From Hyphomicrobiales bacterium (lineage in GTDB: Bacteria; Pseudomonadota; Alphaproteobacteria; Rhizobiales; Ancalomicrobiaceae): 64,000 nucleotides of DNA. Below are positions 36,445 through 47,293 of the stretch, piece after piece (the stretch's first letter is position 1; the number at the start of each line of letters is the position of its first letter). The position numbers and the translations under genes are program-made. The notes beneath the pieces are model-generated. The model was not told the DNA's origin. It was given only the letters and a program-made list of their open reading frames with translations, and did not search any database. The stretch lies in contig JAJTBO010000021.1 of assembly GCA_021286855.1 (NCBI GenBank), positions 1 to 64,000 on the forward strand, in the 5' to 3' direction.

Positions 36445-37635
36445 ACCGGCGGCGTCTCGGCCTCCCCCCTCCCGCCGCGCCACCGCGACGAGGACCAGCG
36501 CCATCACCAGCGGCGCGATCGGCAGATGCGCCGAGAGCGCCAGCGGCCGCGCCAGCATCGGCAGGGCGAAGCCGGCGACGAGCGCGCCGGTCTCCAATCG
36601 CCGGAAACCGGAGGCGATCCCGGCGTGGGCGAGCCCGACCATCGGCACGGCGAGGATCATCAGATCGTAGTCGAGCGCGAAGGGCGCGGCGAGAAACGTC
36701 CCGACCGCCGCCAGCGCCACCGCAGCCTCGCCGCTCGCCCGCCGCGCCGTGAAGGCGATCGTCGCGAGCGTCGCGACCGACGCCGCCGCCTGCGCGCCCC
36801 AGGCGATGTCGGTCGAGCCCCCGAGCACCCGCGCCGCGGCGAAGACGCTCACCATCTTGCCCGGCTCGACCAGACCGAGATCGAGCGTCGCCCGCGCCAC
36901 CTTCGACATCTCGAGGAACGCCGACCACGCCGGCTCGCCGAAGGCCGCCCAGGCGAGGACGCAATAGAACAGCGCGAAGCCGCCGGTCGCCACAAAGGCC
37001 CGCCACCGGCCCGAAGCGGCCAGCACGACCGGCAGGCCGATCGCCAGCTGTGGCTTGAAGACCAACCCGCCGAGGATCGCCCCGGCGAGGATCGGCCGTT
37101 CGTCGACCGCCCGCGCGCCGAAGGCGAAGAGCGCGGTGGAGAGAAAGGCGTTCTGCCCGTGCCCGATCGTCGCCAGCGTCGCGGGAAAGCCGACGAAGGC
37201 GAGAAGCGCCGTGCGCCGATCGAGCGCGCCGCGGGCGAGCGTCGCGAGACCCGCGAAGGCGAGGCTCCCGGTCGTCGCGAGCCAGACGGCGAGCGCCGGA
37301 AAATAGCCGAGCAGGCCGAGCGGCAGCACCACGGCGAGAAACGGCGGCGGGTAGAAGAAGGCGACGAAGCCGTCGTCGATCCCCCAGGTCGTCGTCTGTT
37401 CGGCCTGCAGCCGCGCCCCGTCCCAGGCCGCCGCCGCGCCGTCGGCGATCGCCACCCGCGCCGCCGTCCAGAACGAGACGAAGTCCGTTCCGAGCGGATG
37501 GCCGAAGGCGTCGCGCCCGTCGTGCGAGGTGGCGAAGAGCGCGGCGAGCCCGACGCCGGCGACCGTCGCCGCGATCGTCAGCCACGCCCGCACGCGTCCT
37601 TCGTGAAAGAACCGTCCCGTCGCCTCGCCGCTCAT
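36421..37635 (-). CDS. DUF2029/GT87 family membrane glycosyltransferase
   Basis: A 404-residue protein with about nine or ten membrane helices and the early GTDFVSFWTAARVAIADGAA motif (the D-F and W residues of the first loop), then FVAFFYPPPFLAVVLPLGLL and GLVFKPQLAIGLPVVL. This is the pattern of DUF2029/GT87, a GT-C fold group using polyprenyl-phosphate sugars. Substrate unknown. Start at ATG 37635 chosen over an upstream in-frame start; the binding site is weak in both. Confidence 0.8.
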   Translation of the reverse strand: MSGEATGRFFHEGRVRAWLTIAATVAGVGLAALFATSHDGRDAFGHPLGTDFVSFWTAARVAIADGAAAAWDGARLQAEQTTTWGIDDGFVAFFYPPPFLAVVLPLGLLGYFPALAVWLATTGSLAFAGLATLARGALDRRTALLAFVGFPATLATIGHGQNAFLSTALFAFGARAVDERPILAGAILGGLVFKPQLAIGLPVVLAASGRWRAFVATGGFALFYCVLAWAAFGEPAWSAFLEMSKVARATLDLGLVEPGKMVSVFAAARVLGGSTDIAWGAQAAASVATLATIAFTARRASGEAAVALAAVGTFLAAPFALDYDLMILAVPMVGLAHAGIASGFRRLETGALVAGFALPMLARPLALSAHLPIAPLVMALVLVAVARREGGGRDAAGSGDVFLG

Positions 37636-37715
37636 GCGTCCGCGCCCCCCGTCGTCGAGGAGCTTCCGCGCCAACCCTCGAGAAATGGCAAACGCCGGTC
37701 CCACCGGAAACGAGA

Positions 37716-37747
37716 AAGCCCCGCCGACGCATCCGTCGACGGGGCTT
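37716..37747 (-). terminator. Terminator of the aminotransferase gene
   Basis: AAGCCCCG (37716-37723) pairs with CGGGGCTT (37740-37747), with an inner CGACG/CGTCG stem. On the minus strand the stem is followed by TCTCGTTT. Confidence 0.6.
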
Positions 37748-37776
37748 CGTCATATCGAACCCTCAGGGCCGCTCGC

Positions 37777-39589
<1,813 letters not shown>

Positions 39590-39622
39590 GAAGACCGGAC
39601 GCGGCGGCGACGCCGCGTCCCC

Positions 39623-39883
39623 TCACCCGTGCCGGAGCTTCTGGACGACGATCGCCAGATTGAGCGCCAGCGTGAAGACGTTGGCGAGGATCACCGGCCA
39701 CGAACCGATCAGGATCCCGTAGATCAGCCACAGGAAGATGCCGGCGGAGAAGACGCCGAAGGTGACCAGCGACAGCGAGGCGACGTCGCGATGCCGGATC
39801 GCCCGGAGCGTCTGCGGCAACCAGCACAGGGTGGTCAGCAGGGCGGCGAGACCGCCGAGGAGTTCGGTGGAGAGCGGGGACAT
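39623..39883 (-). CDS. SemiSWEET-type small sugar transporter
   Basis: An 86-residue protein with three membrane helices (LLGGLAALLTTLCWLPQTLR; VASLSLVTFGVFSAGIFLWL; IGSWPVILANVFTLALNLAI). The PQ-loop motif (WLPQTLR) and the N in VILANV fit SemiSWEET proteins, which work as dimers to pass sugars across the inner membrane. Start chosen at 39883; an upstream extension is Pro/Arg-rich noise. Confidence 0.85.
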   Translation of the reverse strand: MSPLSTELLGGLAALLTTLCWLPQTLRAIRHRDVASLSLVTFGVFSAGIFLWLIYGILIGSWPVILANVFTLALNLAIVVQKLRHG

Positions 39884-40028
39884 CGGCGGGAACGGCTCCG
39901 GAGGTGCGACGGCGGGTCGCCGAGACGGCGAGCGCGGCACGAGGCCACGGAATCGTGACCCGCATATGACCGATCCGCCGCCTTTCCTCTGCGAAGCGCG
40001 CAGAGTGGCCGCGTCCCCGTCGCCTCGC

Positions 40029-40388
40029 TCAGAACTTCTGGAACACCAGCGCCGCCCCGAGCGCGATCAGCCCGAAGCCGAGCGCATGGTTCCAGGCCAG
40101 CGGCTCCTTCAGCCAGACGACCGAGAAGACGCCGAAGATGGTCAGCGTCACCACCTCCTGGATCGTCTTCAGTTCGATCGCCGAATAGAAGGCGTGGCCC
40201 CAGCGGTTGGCCGGCACGGCGACGCAATATTCGAAGAAGGCGATGCCCCAGGACGCAGTCACCACCAGCCATAGGGGCCGGTTCGGGTGGGCGAGGTGGC
40301 CATACCAGGCGAAGGTCATGAACACGTTGGAGACGACGAGCATCGCGATCGGCAGGATCGCGGTGGAGAAGGAAGCGACGGACGGCAT
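40029..40388 (-). CDS. DUF486 small membrane protein (DMT-like)
   Basis: A 119-residue protein with four membrane helices, of the DUF486 family related to drug/metabolite transporters: VSNVFMTFAWYGHL, SWGIAFFEYCVAVPANRWGH and KTIQEVVTLTIFGVFSV are the conserved blocks. Function unknown. A longer upstream frame has no support. Confidence 0.85.
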   Translation of the reverse strand: MPSVASFSTAILPIAMLVVSNVFMTFAWYGHLAHPNRPLWLVVTASWGIAFFEYCVAVPANRWGHAFYSAIELKTIQEVVTLTIFGVFSVVWLKEPLAWNHALGFGLIALGAALVFQKF

Positions 40389-40528
40389 CGAGGTCGAAAG
40401 CCCCTTACGAGAGGAAAGTCGAAGACGGAGATGTCGTTTTTTTGATCCGGCGCATGGATAAGCCCGTTCGGGGGGCCCACCATGACCAGATCGAACCAAC
40501 AAGAAGCGCGCCGACGAGGGAGGCGGAA

Positions 40529-40906
40529 ATGGAGATCGCGGTCGCCAAGGTCCTGGAGCTGATCGAACACCTTCGCATGCTCGACGCCGAAAACGGCGAC
40601 GGGCGCATCGAGGGCGAGGAGGAGGACGTCGACTTCGGCGCCGGCCACCTCCACGAAGACATCGACCAGAACGGCGGCGAAGCGCAGGTGCGCGGCGTCA
40701 TCGAAGCGCTCAACGTCGACGAACAGGCCGATCTCGTCGCCCTCCTCTGGGTCGGTCGCGGCGACTACGAACCGGAAGAATGGCCGGCCGCCCTGCGCCG
40801 CGCCCACGAGCGCCGCATCCGCTCGACGGCCGCCTATCTGATGGGCATCCCCAACGCCGGCGACCTGCTCGAGGAAGGCCTCGCCGCCGTCGCCGTCGAC
40901 GCCTGA
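40529..40906 (+). CDS. DUF3775 family protein
   Basis: A 125-residue acidic protein of the alphaproteobacterial DUF3775 family: ALNVDEQADLVALLWVGRGD, followed by the AYLMGIPNAGDLLEEGL ending, is characteristic. Start at the ATG behind GGAGGCGG. Nothing is known of its task. Confidence 0.85.
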   Translation: MEIAVAKVLELIEHLRMLDAENGDGRIEGEEEDVDFGAGHLHEDIDQNGGEAQVRGVIEALNVDEQADLVALLWVGRGDYEPEEWPAALRRAHERRIRSTAAYLMGIPNAGDLLEEGLAAVAVDA

Positions 40907-40944
40907 AGCGCCGCGCTCGATCGTTCGGGAAGAGCCTGAAGACT

Positions 40945-41619
40945 TCAGTCCTCGTTCAGGAAGGGATTCTCGGCCCGCTCCGCTCCGAAGGTCGAGGTCG
41001 GCCCGTGCCCGGGCAGGAAGCCGACGTCGTCGCCGAGCGGCAGCAGTTTGTCGGTGATCGAGGCGATCAGCGTCGCATGGTCGCCGCGCGGCAGGTCGGT
41101 GCGTCCGATCGATCCGGCGAAGATCACGTCGCCGACCATCGCGAACCGCGCTTCCGGCTGGAAATAGACGACATGACCGGGCGAATGACCCGGGCAGTGG
41201 ATCACCTGGAACTCGATCCCTCCGACCGCGACCCGGTCGCCGTCGACGAACCAACGGTCCGGCGCCACCGCCTCGAAACCGGAGAAGCCCCATCGCGCCG
41301 CCGCTTCCGGCACCCGCGACAGCAGAAATTCGTCGTCGACGTGCGGCCCCTCGATCGGCACGGCCCCGCCCTGCTTCTTCTCCAGCGCCGCCTTGAGCGG
41401 CGTCGCCCCGCCGGCGTGGTCGAAATGGCCGTGGGTGATCAGGATCCGCTCGACGCTCACCCCGAGTTGGTCGATCGCCTGCAGGATCTTGCCGACTTCG
41501 CCGCCCGGATCGATCACCGCGGCGCGCTTGGTCGCCTCGTCGAAGACGATCGAGCAATTCTGTTGCAGCGGCGTCACCGGGAGAACGGCGAGCCGCAGGC
41601 GGGCGGGGGCGTCGGTCAT
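40945..41619 (-). CDS. Metallo-beta-lactamase fold hydrolase, glyoxalase II-like (YcbL type)
   Basis: A 224-residue enzyme with the metal motif THGHFDHAGG (HxHxDH), the later HCPGHSPGHVVYF, FAMVGDVIFAGSIGRTDLP and terminal LPGHGPTSTFGAERAENPFL, all typical of short glyoxalase II-like proteins. It would hydrolyse thioesters such as S-lactoylglutathione, though short members vary in substrate. AGAGGAGC precedes the start. Confidence 0.9.
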   Translation of the reverse strand: MTDAPARLRLAVLPVTPLQQNCSIVFDEATKRAAVIDPGGEVGKILQAIDQLGVSVERILITHGHFDHAGGATPLKAALEKKQGGAVPIEGPHVDDEFLLSRVPEAAARWGFSGFEAVAPDRWFVDGDRVAVGGIEFQVIHCPGHSPGHVVYFQPEARFAMVGDVIFAGSIGRTDLPRGDHATLIASITDKLLPLGDDVGFLPGHGPTSTFGAERAENPFLNED

Positions 41620-41770
41620 GAAGGCTCCTCTGGCGGTCTTCGGCGCGTGTGGTGTCCAATTCGTTGCCGAAAGGTCGCACTCGCACGAGGCGCGCCGAGA
41701 TACTATCTGCTTCGAACGCTCCGCGTCGAGCCGAGCCCGGCCGACGCCGTCCTTCCTGGGATCGAAACCG

Positions 41771-42310
41771 ATGCGCGCTCGCCCCTTCGCCGTCGCCGCC
41801 CTTCTCGCCCCGCTCGCCCTCGCGCCCGCGGCCCGCGCCGACGACGACGTCCCCGCCGTCGTGCCCGGACCGCTGCGCCCGCTTCCCGCCGCCTCCGCCG
41901 ATCCGACCCCGGTGCGCCGGCCGGTCGTCGCGCCGCGCGTCGCCGCCCCGCCGCGCGCCGCGGCGCGCGCCTGGGTCGGCCGGCTCGCCCCCACCGCCAA
42001 GGGCGAATTGGCCAACGGCGCCGTCCGCCTCGATCTCGTCGCCCACCGCGTCGAGATCGCCGACTTCGCGGTGACCGACGCGCCCGACCTGGAGATCGCT
42101 CTGGTCGCCGCCGATCGGGTCCTGACCACCGCCGACGTGCTCGCCTCCAAACGCGTCTCCCTTGGTCGGCTGAAACGCATCAAGGCGAAGATCTCGCTCA
42201 GATTTCCGGCGGAGATGGATCCCGCCGTCTACCGCACGCTGGTGGTGTGGTCGCGCCGCGACCGAGCGCCGCGCGGCATCGCGCGCCTGACGCCCGACCG
42301 CGCCGGATGA
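41771..42310 (+). CDS. Secreted DM13-domain-like protein
   Basis: A 179-residue protein with a signal peptide (PFAVAALLAPLALAPAARA), a Pro/Ala-rich linker to about 65, and a C-terminal domain resembling DM13: GELANGAVRLDL, DFAVTDAPDLEIALV, VSLGRLKRIKAKISLRFPAE and YRTLVVWSRRDRAPRGIARL. DM13 domains are suggested to take part in redox or surface functions. No conserved Cys is visible in this copy. Confidence 0.7.
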   Translation: MRARPFAVAALLAPLALAPAARADDDVPAVVPGPLRPLPAASADPTPVRRPVVAPRVAAPPRAAARAWVGRLAPTAKGELANGAVRLDLVAHRVEIADFAVTDAPDLEIALVAADRVLTTADVLASKRVSLGRLKRIKAKISLRFPAEMDPAVYRTLVVWSRRDRAPRGIARLTPDRAG

Positions 42311-42576
42311 GGCCGTCGCCCTTGCCCTTTTCCTCGGTTTCGTCCATAAATCTCTGTGGCGGCGGTTCGGAACTTGGGCGAGACGGTCGGCGCGACCGGT
42401 TCTTCGCAGTCGGCGATCGGCGAGACTTCCGTCTCGTCCTCGACGGGCGGCGGGAAAAACAGCGCAAATCATGTCCCGACGTGTAACGTGGCTGCCTGAT
42501 CTTACCTCGTGATCCATGGGATCTCGGGGGAGCGTGTCGTGCGATGGGGGCGAGGCCCCGCGGGAAAGGACTTGGA

Positions 42577-43251
42577 ATGAGGGATCGTGGTTTCGGCGGC
42601 GGGCGTGGCGGCGACCGCGGCGGGTTCGGGCGTGATCGCGGCGGCTTCGGCGACGAAGGCGGCTTCGGCGGCGGTCGCGACCGTGATCGCGGCGGCTTCG
42701 GCGGCGGTGATCGCGGTGGCTTCGGCGGCGGTGATCGCGGCGGCTTCGGCGGCGGCGATCGTGGTGGATTCGGTGGTGGCGGCGGCGGCCGTGGCGGCTT
42801 CGGCGACCGTGACCGCGGTGGTTTCGGCGGTGGTGATCGCGGCGGCTTCGGCGGCGGCGAAGGCGGCGGTTTCCGTCCGCGTCGCTCCTTCGGCGAAGGC
42901 GGTGGCGGCGGCGGCTTCGGCGGCGACGAGGGCGGCTTCCGTCCGCGCACGCCGCGTCCGCCGGTCGAGCGCGGCCCGCGTCAGAACGGCACCGTGAAGT
43001 TCTTCAATGCCGAGAAGGGCTATGGCTTCATCACCCCCGACGAGGGTGGCGCCGACGTGTTCGTGCACGTCTCGGCGGTGGAGCGCTCCGGCCTCGGCAC
43101 CCTCGACAAGGGCCAGAAGATCTCCTTCGAGACCGAGCCGGACAAGCGCGGCAAGGGCCCGAAGGCGGTCAACCTGCAGCCGATCGACGGCGAAGGCGCC
43201 CCGGTGGAGTCCGAAGACGACGAGATGATGCCCGACTCCGACGAGGAGTGA
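42577..43251 (+). CDS. Glycine/arginine-rich (RGG) cold-shock domain protein
   Basis: A 224-residue protein in two parts. Residues 1-125 are a low-complexity repeat of RGGFGGGD-type units, about ten in all; residues about 135-205 are a cold-shock domain ([20 protein letters not shown] with RNP1-like KGYGFI and [13 protein letters not shown]), and the tail is acidic ([12 protein letters not shown]). The CSD binds single-stranded RNA or DNA; RGG repeats add weak RNA binding and promote condensation in eukaryotes. AAAGGA lies 7 bases before the chosen ATG. The 97-base leader has small hairpins, including GGGGC-gag-GCCCC. Confidence 0.88.
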   Translation: MRDRGFGGGRGGDRGGFGRDRGGFGDEGGFGGGRDRDRGGFGGGDRGGFGGGDRGGFGGGDRGGFGGGGGGRGGFGDRDRGGFGGGDRGGFGGGEGGGFRPRRSFGEGGGGGGFGGDEGGFRPRTPRPPVERGPRQNGTVKFFNAEKGYGFITPDEGGADVFVHVSAVERSGLGTLDKGQKISFETEPDKRGKGPKAVNLQPIDGEGAPVESEDDEMMPDSDEE

Positions 43252-43322
43252 GACCGTCCGGCTCTTCTTGAGCCGAGGTTTCTCCGCGCCGCTCGACGGC
43301 GGCGCGGTCGAGTGACCGAACG

Positions 43323-43354
43323 ACCCTCCCGGCGACCCGCTCGGGAGGGTTTTT
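43323..43354 (+). terminator. Terminator after the cold-shock gene
   Basis: ACCCTCCCG (43323-43331) pairs with CGGGAGGGT (43342-43350) and is followed by TTTTC. Confidence 0.85.
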
Positions 43355-43391
43355 CGTCGCCGCCGCTCGATCCGATCGCACGAGCCCATCG

Positions 43392-44264
43392 ATGAACTAT
43401 CGCCACGCCTTCCACGCCGGCAACTTCGCCGACGTCGTCAAACACGCCGTCCTCGCCCGCATCCTCGTCCACCTCGCGGCGAAGGACGCGCCCTTCCGCG
43501 TGCTCGACACCCACGCCGGCCTCGGCCTCTACGACCTTTCGAGCGACGAGGCGGCGCGCACCGGCGAATGGCGCGACGGCGTCGGCCGCGTCCTGGCCGC
43601 CCCCTTCGCGCCGCCGGTCGCCGCTCTGCTCGAGCCCTGGCTCGCGGCGGTCGCCCGCGTCAACGGCCTGACCTCGATCGCCCACCTGACGCCCGAGCGC
43701 CTCGCCTTCTATCCGGGTTCGCCGCTGATCATCCGCGCCGGCCTGCGCCACGACGATCGCGCCGTCGTCACCGAACTCCACCCGGCCGACGCCGCCGCCC
43801 TCGCCGAGCTCTTTTCCGGCGACGCCCGCCTCAAGGTGGTCGAGCTCGACGGCTGGCTCGCCCTGAAGAGCTTCGTCCCCTTCAAGGAGCGTCGCGGCCT
43901 CGTCGTCGTCGATCCGCCCTTCGAGAAGCCCGGCGAATTCGATCGCGTGACCCGCGGCCTCGTCGACGCGCATCGCCGCTTCGCCGGCGGCGTCCAGCTG
44001 ATCTGGCATCCGATCAAGGATCGCGCCGATCTCGCCCGCTGGCGCAAGGACCTCGTCGCCACCGGCATCCGCAGGATCCTCACCGTCGACTTCGCCGTCG
44101 CCCAGCCGAAGGCCGACGGCCCGCTCGTCGCCAACGGCCTCGTCCTGGTCAATCCGCCCTGGAGACTCGCCGAAGAGCTCGCCACGCTGTTGCCGCCGCT
44201 CGTCGAGCGTCTCGCCCTCGGCCCCGGCGCGGCCGCCCGCGTCGACTGGCTCGTGCCGGAATGA
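43392..44264 (+). CDS. rlmJ: 23S rRNA (adenine-N6) methyltransferase RlmJ
   Basis: A 290-residue RlmJ, which methylates A2030 of 23S rRNA in E. coli. MNYRHAFHAGNFADVVKHAV at the N-terminus is nearly invariant; LDTHAGLGLYDL is the SAM-binding part, PGSPLIIRAGLR follows, and VVVDPPFEKPGEF is the catalytic DPP(F/Y) motif. Length fits. Own promoter expected in the 37 bases after the preceding terminator. Confidence 0.95.
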   Translation: MNYRHAFHAGNFADVVKHAVLARILVHLAAKDAPFRVLDTHAGLGLYDLSSDEAARTGEWRDGVGRVLAAPFAPPVAALLEPWLAAVARVNGLTSIAHLTPERLAFYPGSPLIIRAGLRHDDRAVVTELHPADAAALAELFSGDARLKVVELDGWLALKSFVPFKERRGLVVVDPPFEKPGEFDRVTRGLVDAHRRFAGGVQLIWHPIKDRADLARWRKDLVATGIRRILTVDFAVAQPKADGPLVANGLVLVNPPWRLAEELATLLPPLVERLALGPGAAARVDWLVPE

Positions 44265-44353
44265 CAGCGGCCGCGATCTCCGGCTTGACCCGGCCCGCGC
44301 CCTCCCCCATCGTCTCAACCGACCCGCGCGCAATCGTCCAAGGGGATTCGACG

Positions 44354-44818
44354 ATGTCGAAGCCGTTCGCCTCCCGCCTCCGCGCCGCCGCCCTCGGCGG
44401 TCTCGGCCTCTGCCTCGCCGCCGTGCCCGCCGCCGCCGCCGATCTGCGCCTCGCCGCCGCCGACGTCGCCGTGCCGGCCTGCGACGACGCGGGCGTCCTC
44501 GACACCATCCGCTCCGACTTCGCCTACGGCATGGCCCATGTCGAAGCGCGCGATCTCGCCATCGTCGAATTCGGCCGGATCGGCAGCTCCGGCGCCGGCG
44601 TCAACGACCCCTCGCACATCGCCCACCGGTGGTGCCACGCCGCAGTGAAGCTCTCCGACGGCCGCCGCTCCACCGCCTATTGGCGCATCGACCGGGCCAT
44701 GGGCTTCGCCGCGCCGGGATATGCGAACATCCCCGACGGCGTCGAATCCTGCGTTCTCGGCCACGACCGGTGGCGCGTCCACGACGGCGTCTGCCGCACC
44801 GCCCGCAAGTGGTGGTGA
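44354..44818 (+). CDS. Secreted four-cysteine protein of unknown function
   Basis: A 154-residue protein with a signal peptide (ALGGLGLCLAAVPAAAA) and a mature domain with four cysteines (PACDDAG, RWCHAAV, ESCVLGH, GVCRTARK) that could form two disulfides. No family recognised. Starts a run of three exported proteins, with an RNase T2 homologue 59 bases downstream. Confidence 0.65.
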   Translation: MSKPFASRLRAAALGGLGLCLAAVPAAAADLRLAAADVAVPACDDAGVLDTIRSDFAYGMAHVEARDLAIVEFGRIGSSGAGVNDPSHIAHRWCHAAVKLSDGRRSTAYWRIDRAMGFAAPGYANIPDGVESCVLGHDRWRVHDGVCRTARKWW

Positions 44819-44877
44819 CGCCCGCGGGCGCCGCCTCGACGCCGCCCGTCCCGCCGTCCTCCGATCGGAGCCTCGCG

Positions 44878-45528
44878 ATGTCGAAGGTCGCCGCGTCCGT
44901 TGTCGCCGTCGTCCTCCTGTTGGCGGGCCTCGCCCCCGCCGCCGCGCAATCGCGCGGCCGGCCCGGCGACTTCGACTTCTGGGTCTTCTCGCTGTCCTGG
45001 TCGCCGAGCTTCTGCGAGGCGACCGGCTCGGCGCGCGGCGACGCCCAATGCGCCCGTCCCTTCGCCTTCGTCGTCCACGGCCTGTGGCCGCAATGGGACC
45101 GCGGCTACCCGTCCGACTGCCCGACCCGTCAGGCCGAGCCGACCCGCGCCGAGATCGACGCCGCGCTCGACGTGATGCCGAGCCCCGGTCTCGTCCGCCA
45201 CGAATGGCGCAAGCACGGGACCTGCTCGGGCCTTACCGCGACCACCTATCTGAAGGTGATCCGCAAGCTCTACGAGAAGATCCGCGTTCCCGAAGAGTAC
45301 CGTTCGCCGCGTGAGCCGCGCCTCGTCGAAACCCGCGCCGTCGAGCGCGCCTTCATGGCCGCCAATCCCGGGCTCGACGCCGGCGAAGTCTCGATCTGGT
45401 GCGACGCCCGCCGCCTTCAGGAAGTCCGCCTCTGCCTGAAGAAGGATCTCTCCGCCTTCGTCGCCTGCCCGGAGGTGGAGCGCCGCGACTGCCGCTCGCC
45501 CAAGGTCTACATGCCCGCCGTCCGTTGA
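44878..45528 (+). CDS. Secreted ribonuclease T2 family protein
   Basis: A 216-residue protein with a signal peptide (AASVVAVVLLLAGLAPAAAQ). Both active-site segments are present: FVVHGLWPQ (CAS I) and HEWRKHGTC (CAS II) with their histidines, plus the LSWSPSFCE start and several Cys for disulfides. RNase T2 enzymes cut single-stranded RNA in the periplasm or outside to nucleotides with 2',3'-cyclic intermediates. GGAG precedes the ATG by 7 bases. Confidence 0.92.
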   Translation: MSKVAASVVAVVLLLAGLAPAAAQSRGRPGDFDFWVFSLSWSPSFCEATGSARGDAQCARPFAFVVHGLWPQWDRGYPSDCPTRQAEPTRAEIDAALDVMPSPGLVRHEWRKHGTCSGLTATTYLKVIRKLYEKIRVPEEYRSPREPRLVETRAVERAFMAANPGLDAGEVSIWCDARRLQEVRLCLKKDLSAFVACPEVERRDCRSPKVYMPAVR

Positions 45529-45542
45529 CCCTCGGATCGACC

Positions 45543-46571
45543 ATGCGCCGCCTCGCTCCCCTCCTCGTCGCCGTCGGCCTCCTCGCCCTCGCCGCGCCGG
45601 CCGCCGCCGAACCGGTCACGACCGAGATCGGCGGCTGGAAGGTCGCCTGCGACGCGCCGGTGTGCCGGGCGAGCCTGCCTTCGGCGAGCGGCGAGCAGGC
45701 CCTGCTCCTCGGCCGTTTCGAGATCGGCGACGGCGTCGCGATCGGCCTCGCCACCCCCGGCGCCTTCGCCGATCCCGACCGCCCGATGACGCTGCGCATC
45801 GACGGCCGCGCGATCGCCGACATCGAGCCGAAGAGCGGCCACCGCGCCTACGAGAAGCCGGAAAACCTCTGGATCGTCGAGCCGAAGCTCGTCGAGGCGA
45901 TCCTCGCCGCCCGCGCGCCCGTGAAGAGCCTGCGCATCGAATACATCGACGTGATCGGCGCGCCGCACGACGCCGACTTCGATCTCGCCGACCTCGCTCG
46001 CGTCCTCGCCTGGACCGCCGAGCGCCTCGGCCGATCGGCCGACAAGGCGGTCGGCGTCGCGCCCAAGGGGCTCGTCGTCGCGCCGGAGACGAGCCGCGCC
46101 GAACTCGTCGCCCGTCTCGGCGTGCCGCCCCGCCTCGCCCGCAAGCACATGACGGTCAGCGAATGCGAGGCGCCGAACTCGCCGCTGCTGCGCGCCTTCA
46201 AGCCGGTGATCGGCGTGCTCTCGTCGACCGCGACGCTCTACGCGATCCCCTGCACGGCCTCCGCCGGCAACGTCTCCTTCCGCGTCTGGGTGCTGGAGAA
46301 CGGCGAGATCGGCGGCCTGACGCCGCAGTATTTCGCGACCTTCGATCCCGCCCTCGGCTGGCGCGGCACGGATCTCCTGCACAACGTCGCCTACGACGAG
46401 AAGACGCAGCGCCTCACCTCGACCTTCCGCGCCGGCGGCGGCTGCGGCGCGCGCGGCGTCTGGCGTTGGAAGAAATGGACCTTCGAGATGCTCGAGACCC
46501 GGCTCGCCGAAACCTGCGAAGGCAAGCCCCCGACCGATTGGCCGGTCGTCTGGGCCGCCCCTGCTCCGTGA
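45543..46571 (+). CDS. Secreted DUF1176 protein
   Basis: A 342-residue exported protein: signal peptide (LLVAVGLLALAAPAAA), first DUF1176 part opening GGWKVACDAPVCRASLP, and the diagnostic end RAGGGCGARGVWRWKKWTFE with CEGKPPTDWPVVWAAP. Function unknown. It starts 14 bases after the RNase T2 stop, so the two are probably cotranscribed. Its first half is related by eye to the second half of the protein encoded at 16571-17791. Confidence 0.82.
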   Translation: MRRLAPLLVAVGLLALAAPAAAEPVTTEIGGWKVACDAPVCRASLPSASGEQALLLGRFEIGDGVAIGLATPGAFADPDRPMTLRIDGRAIADIEPKSGHRAYEKPENLWIVEPKLVEAILAARAPVKSLRIEYIDVIGAPHDADFDLADLARVLAWTAERLGRSADKAVGVAPKGLVVAPETSRAELVARLGVPPRLARKHMTVSECEAPNSPLLRAFKPVIGVLSSTATLYAIPCTASAGNVSFRVWVLENGEIGGLTPQYFATFDPALGWRGTDLLHNVAYDEKTQRLTSTFRAGGGCGARGVWRWKKWTFEMLETRLAETCEGKPPTDWPVVWAAPAP

Positions 46572-46593
46572 CCCCGCCCCTTCGGGAGATCCC

Positions 46594-47202
46594 ATGACGA
46601 TCCTGCGTTCCTCACCCGCTTCGCCCTTCGGCCGCAAGGTCAAGATCGCCGCCCATGAACTGGGCCTGATCGACCGCCTGACCATCGTCATGGCCGACAC
46701 CGCCGATCCCTCCGACAGCCTGCGCGCCCAGAACCCGCTCGGCAAGATCCCGGTCCTCGTCTTCGACGACGGCGCGACCCTGTTCGACAGCCGCGTGATC
46801 CTCGAATGGCTCGACCTCGAGGCCGGCGGCGGCCGCATCCTGCCGAACGAACCCGCCGCTCGGTTCGCCACCCTGCGCCTGCAGGCGCTCGCCGACGGCG
46901 TCACCGACGCCGCCATCCTGATCGTCTACGAATCGCGCTACCGCGCCGAGACCGAGCGCAGCGCCGCCTGGGTGGCCTATCAACAGGCCAAGATCGATCG
47001 GACGCTCGCCCATCTCGAAGCCGCGCCGCCGGCGCTCGACGCGGCCGTCGACGTCGGCGCGATCGCGCTCGCTGCCGCCCTCGGCTATCTCGATCTGCGT
47101 TTCGCCGGCGCCTGGCGCGCCACCTGCCCTCGGTTGGTCGTGTGGCTCGACGCCTTCGCCGCGCGCGTGCCCTCCTTCGAGACGACCCGGTTTCGCGGCT
47201 GA
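46594..47202 (+). CDS. Glutathione S-transferase family protein
   Basis: A 202-residue GST: thioredoxin-like N-terminal domain (SSPASPFGRKVKIAAHELGL with Ser active-site region, NPLGKIPVLVFDDG, LFDSRVILEWLD) and a helical C-terminal domain (YQQAKIDRTLAHLEA, ALGYLDLRFAGAW). Substrate unknown; similar to single-domain proteobacterial GSTs. Ends at a strong shared terminator. Confidence 0.88.
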   Translation: MTILRSSPASPFGRKVKIAAHELGLIDRLTIVMADTADPSDSLRAQNPLGKIPVLVFDDGATLFDSRVILEWLDLEAGGGRILPNEPAARFATLRLQALADGVTDAAILIVYESRYRAETERSAAWVAYQQAKIDRTLAHLEAAPPALDAAVDVGAIALAAALGYLDLRFAGAWRATCPRLVVWLDAFAARVPSFETTRFRG

Positions 47203-47221
47203 CCACAGCGCCCACGACGCG

Positions 47222-47254
47222 GAAACGCCCCGCCGGCGACCGGCGGGGCGTTTC
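47222..47254. terminator. Bidirectional terminator
   Basis: A perfect 15-bp stem (47222-47236 with 47240-47254) with a 3-base loop, between the convergent GST and outer-membrane protein genes. TTTC on one side and GAAA on the other allow use in both directions. Confidence 0.85.
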
Positions 47255-47293
47255 TTCGCGCAGAGATCGACGTCGCGGGGAAAGGCGCGTCGA

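Noticed and set aside
42596-42950. CRISPR-like or minisatellite non-coding repeat
   Set aside because: The repeats are in frame and encode RGGFGGGD units of the cold-shock protein.
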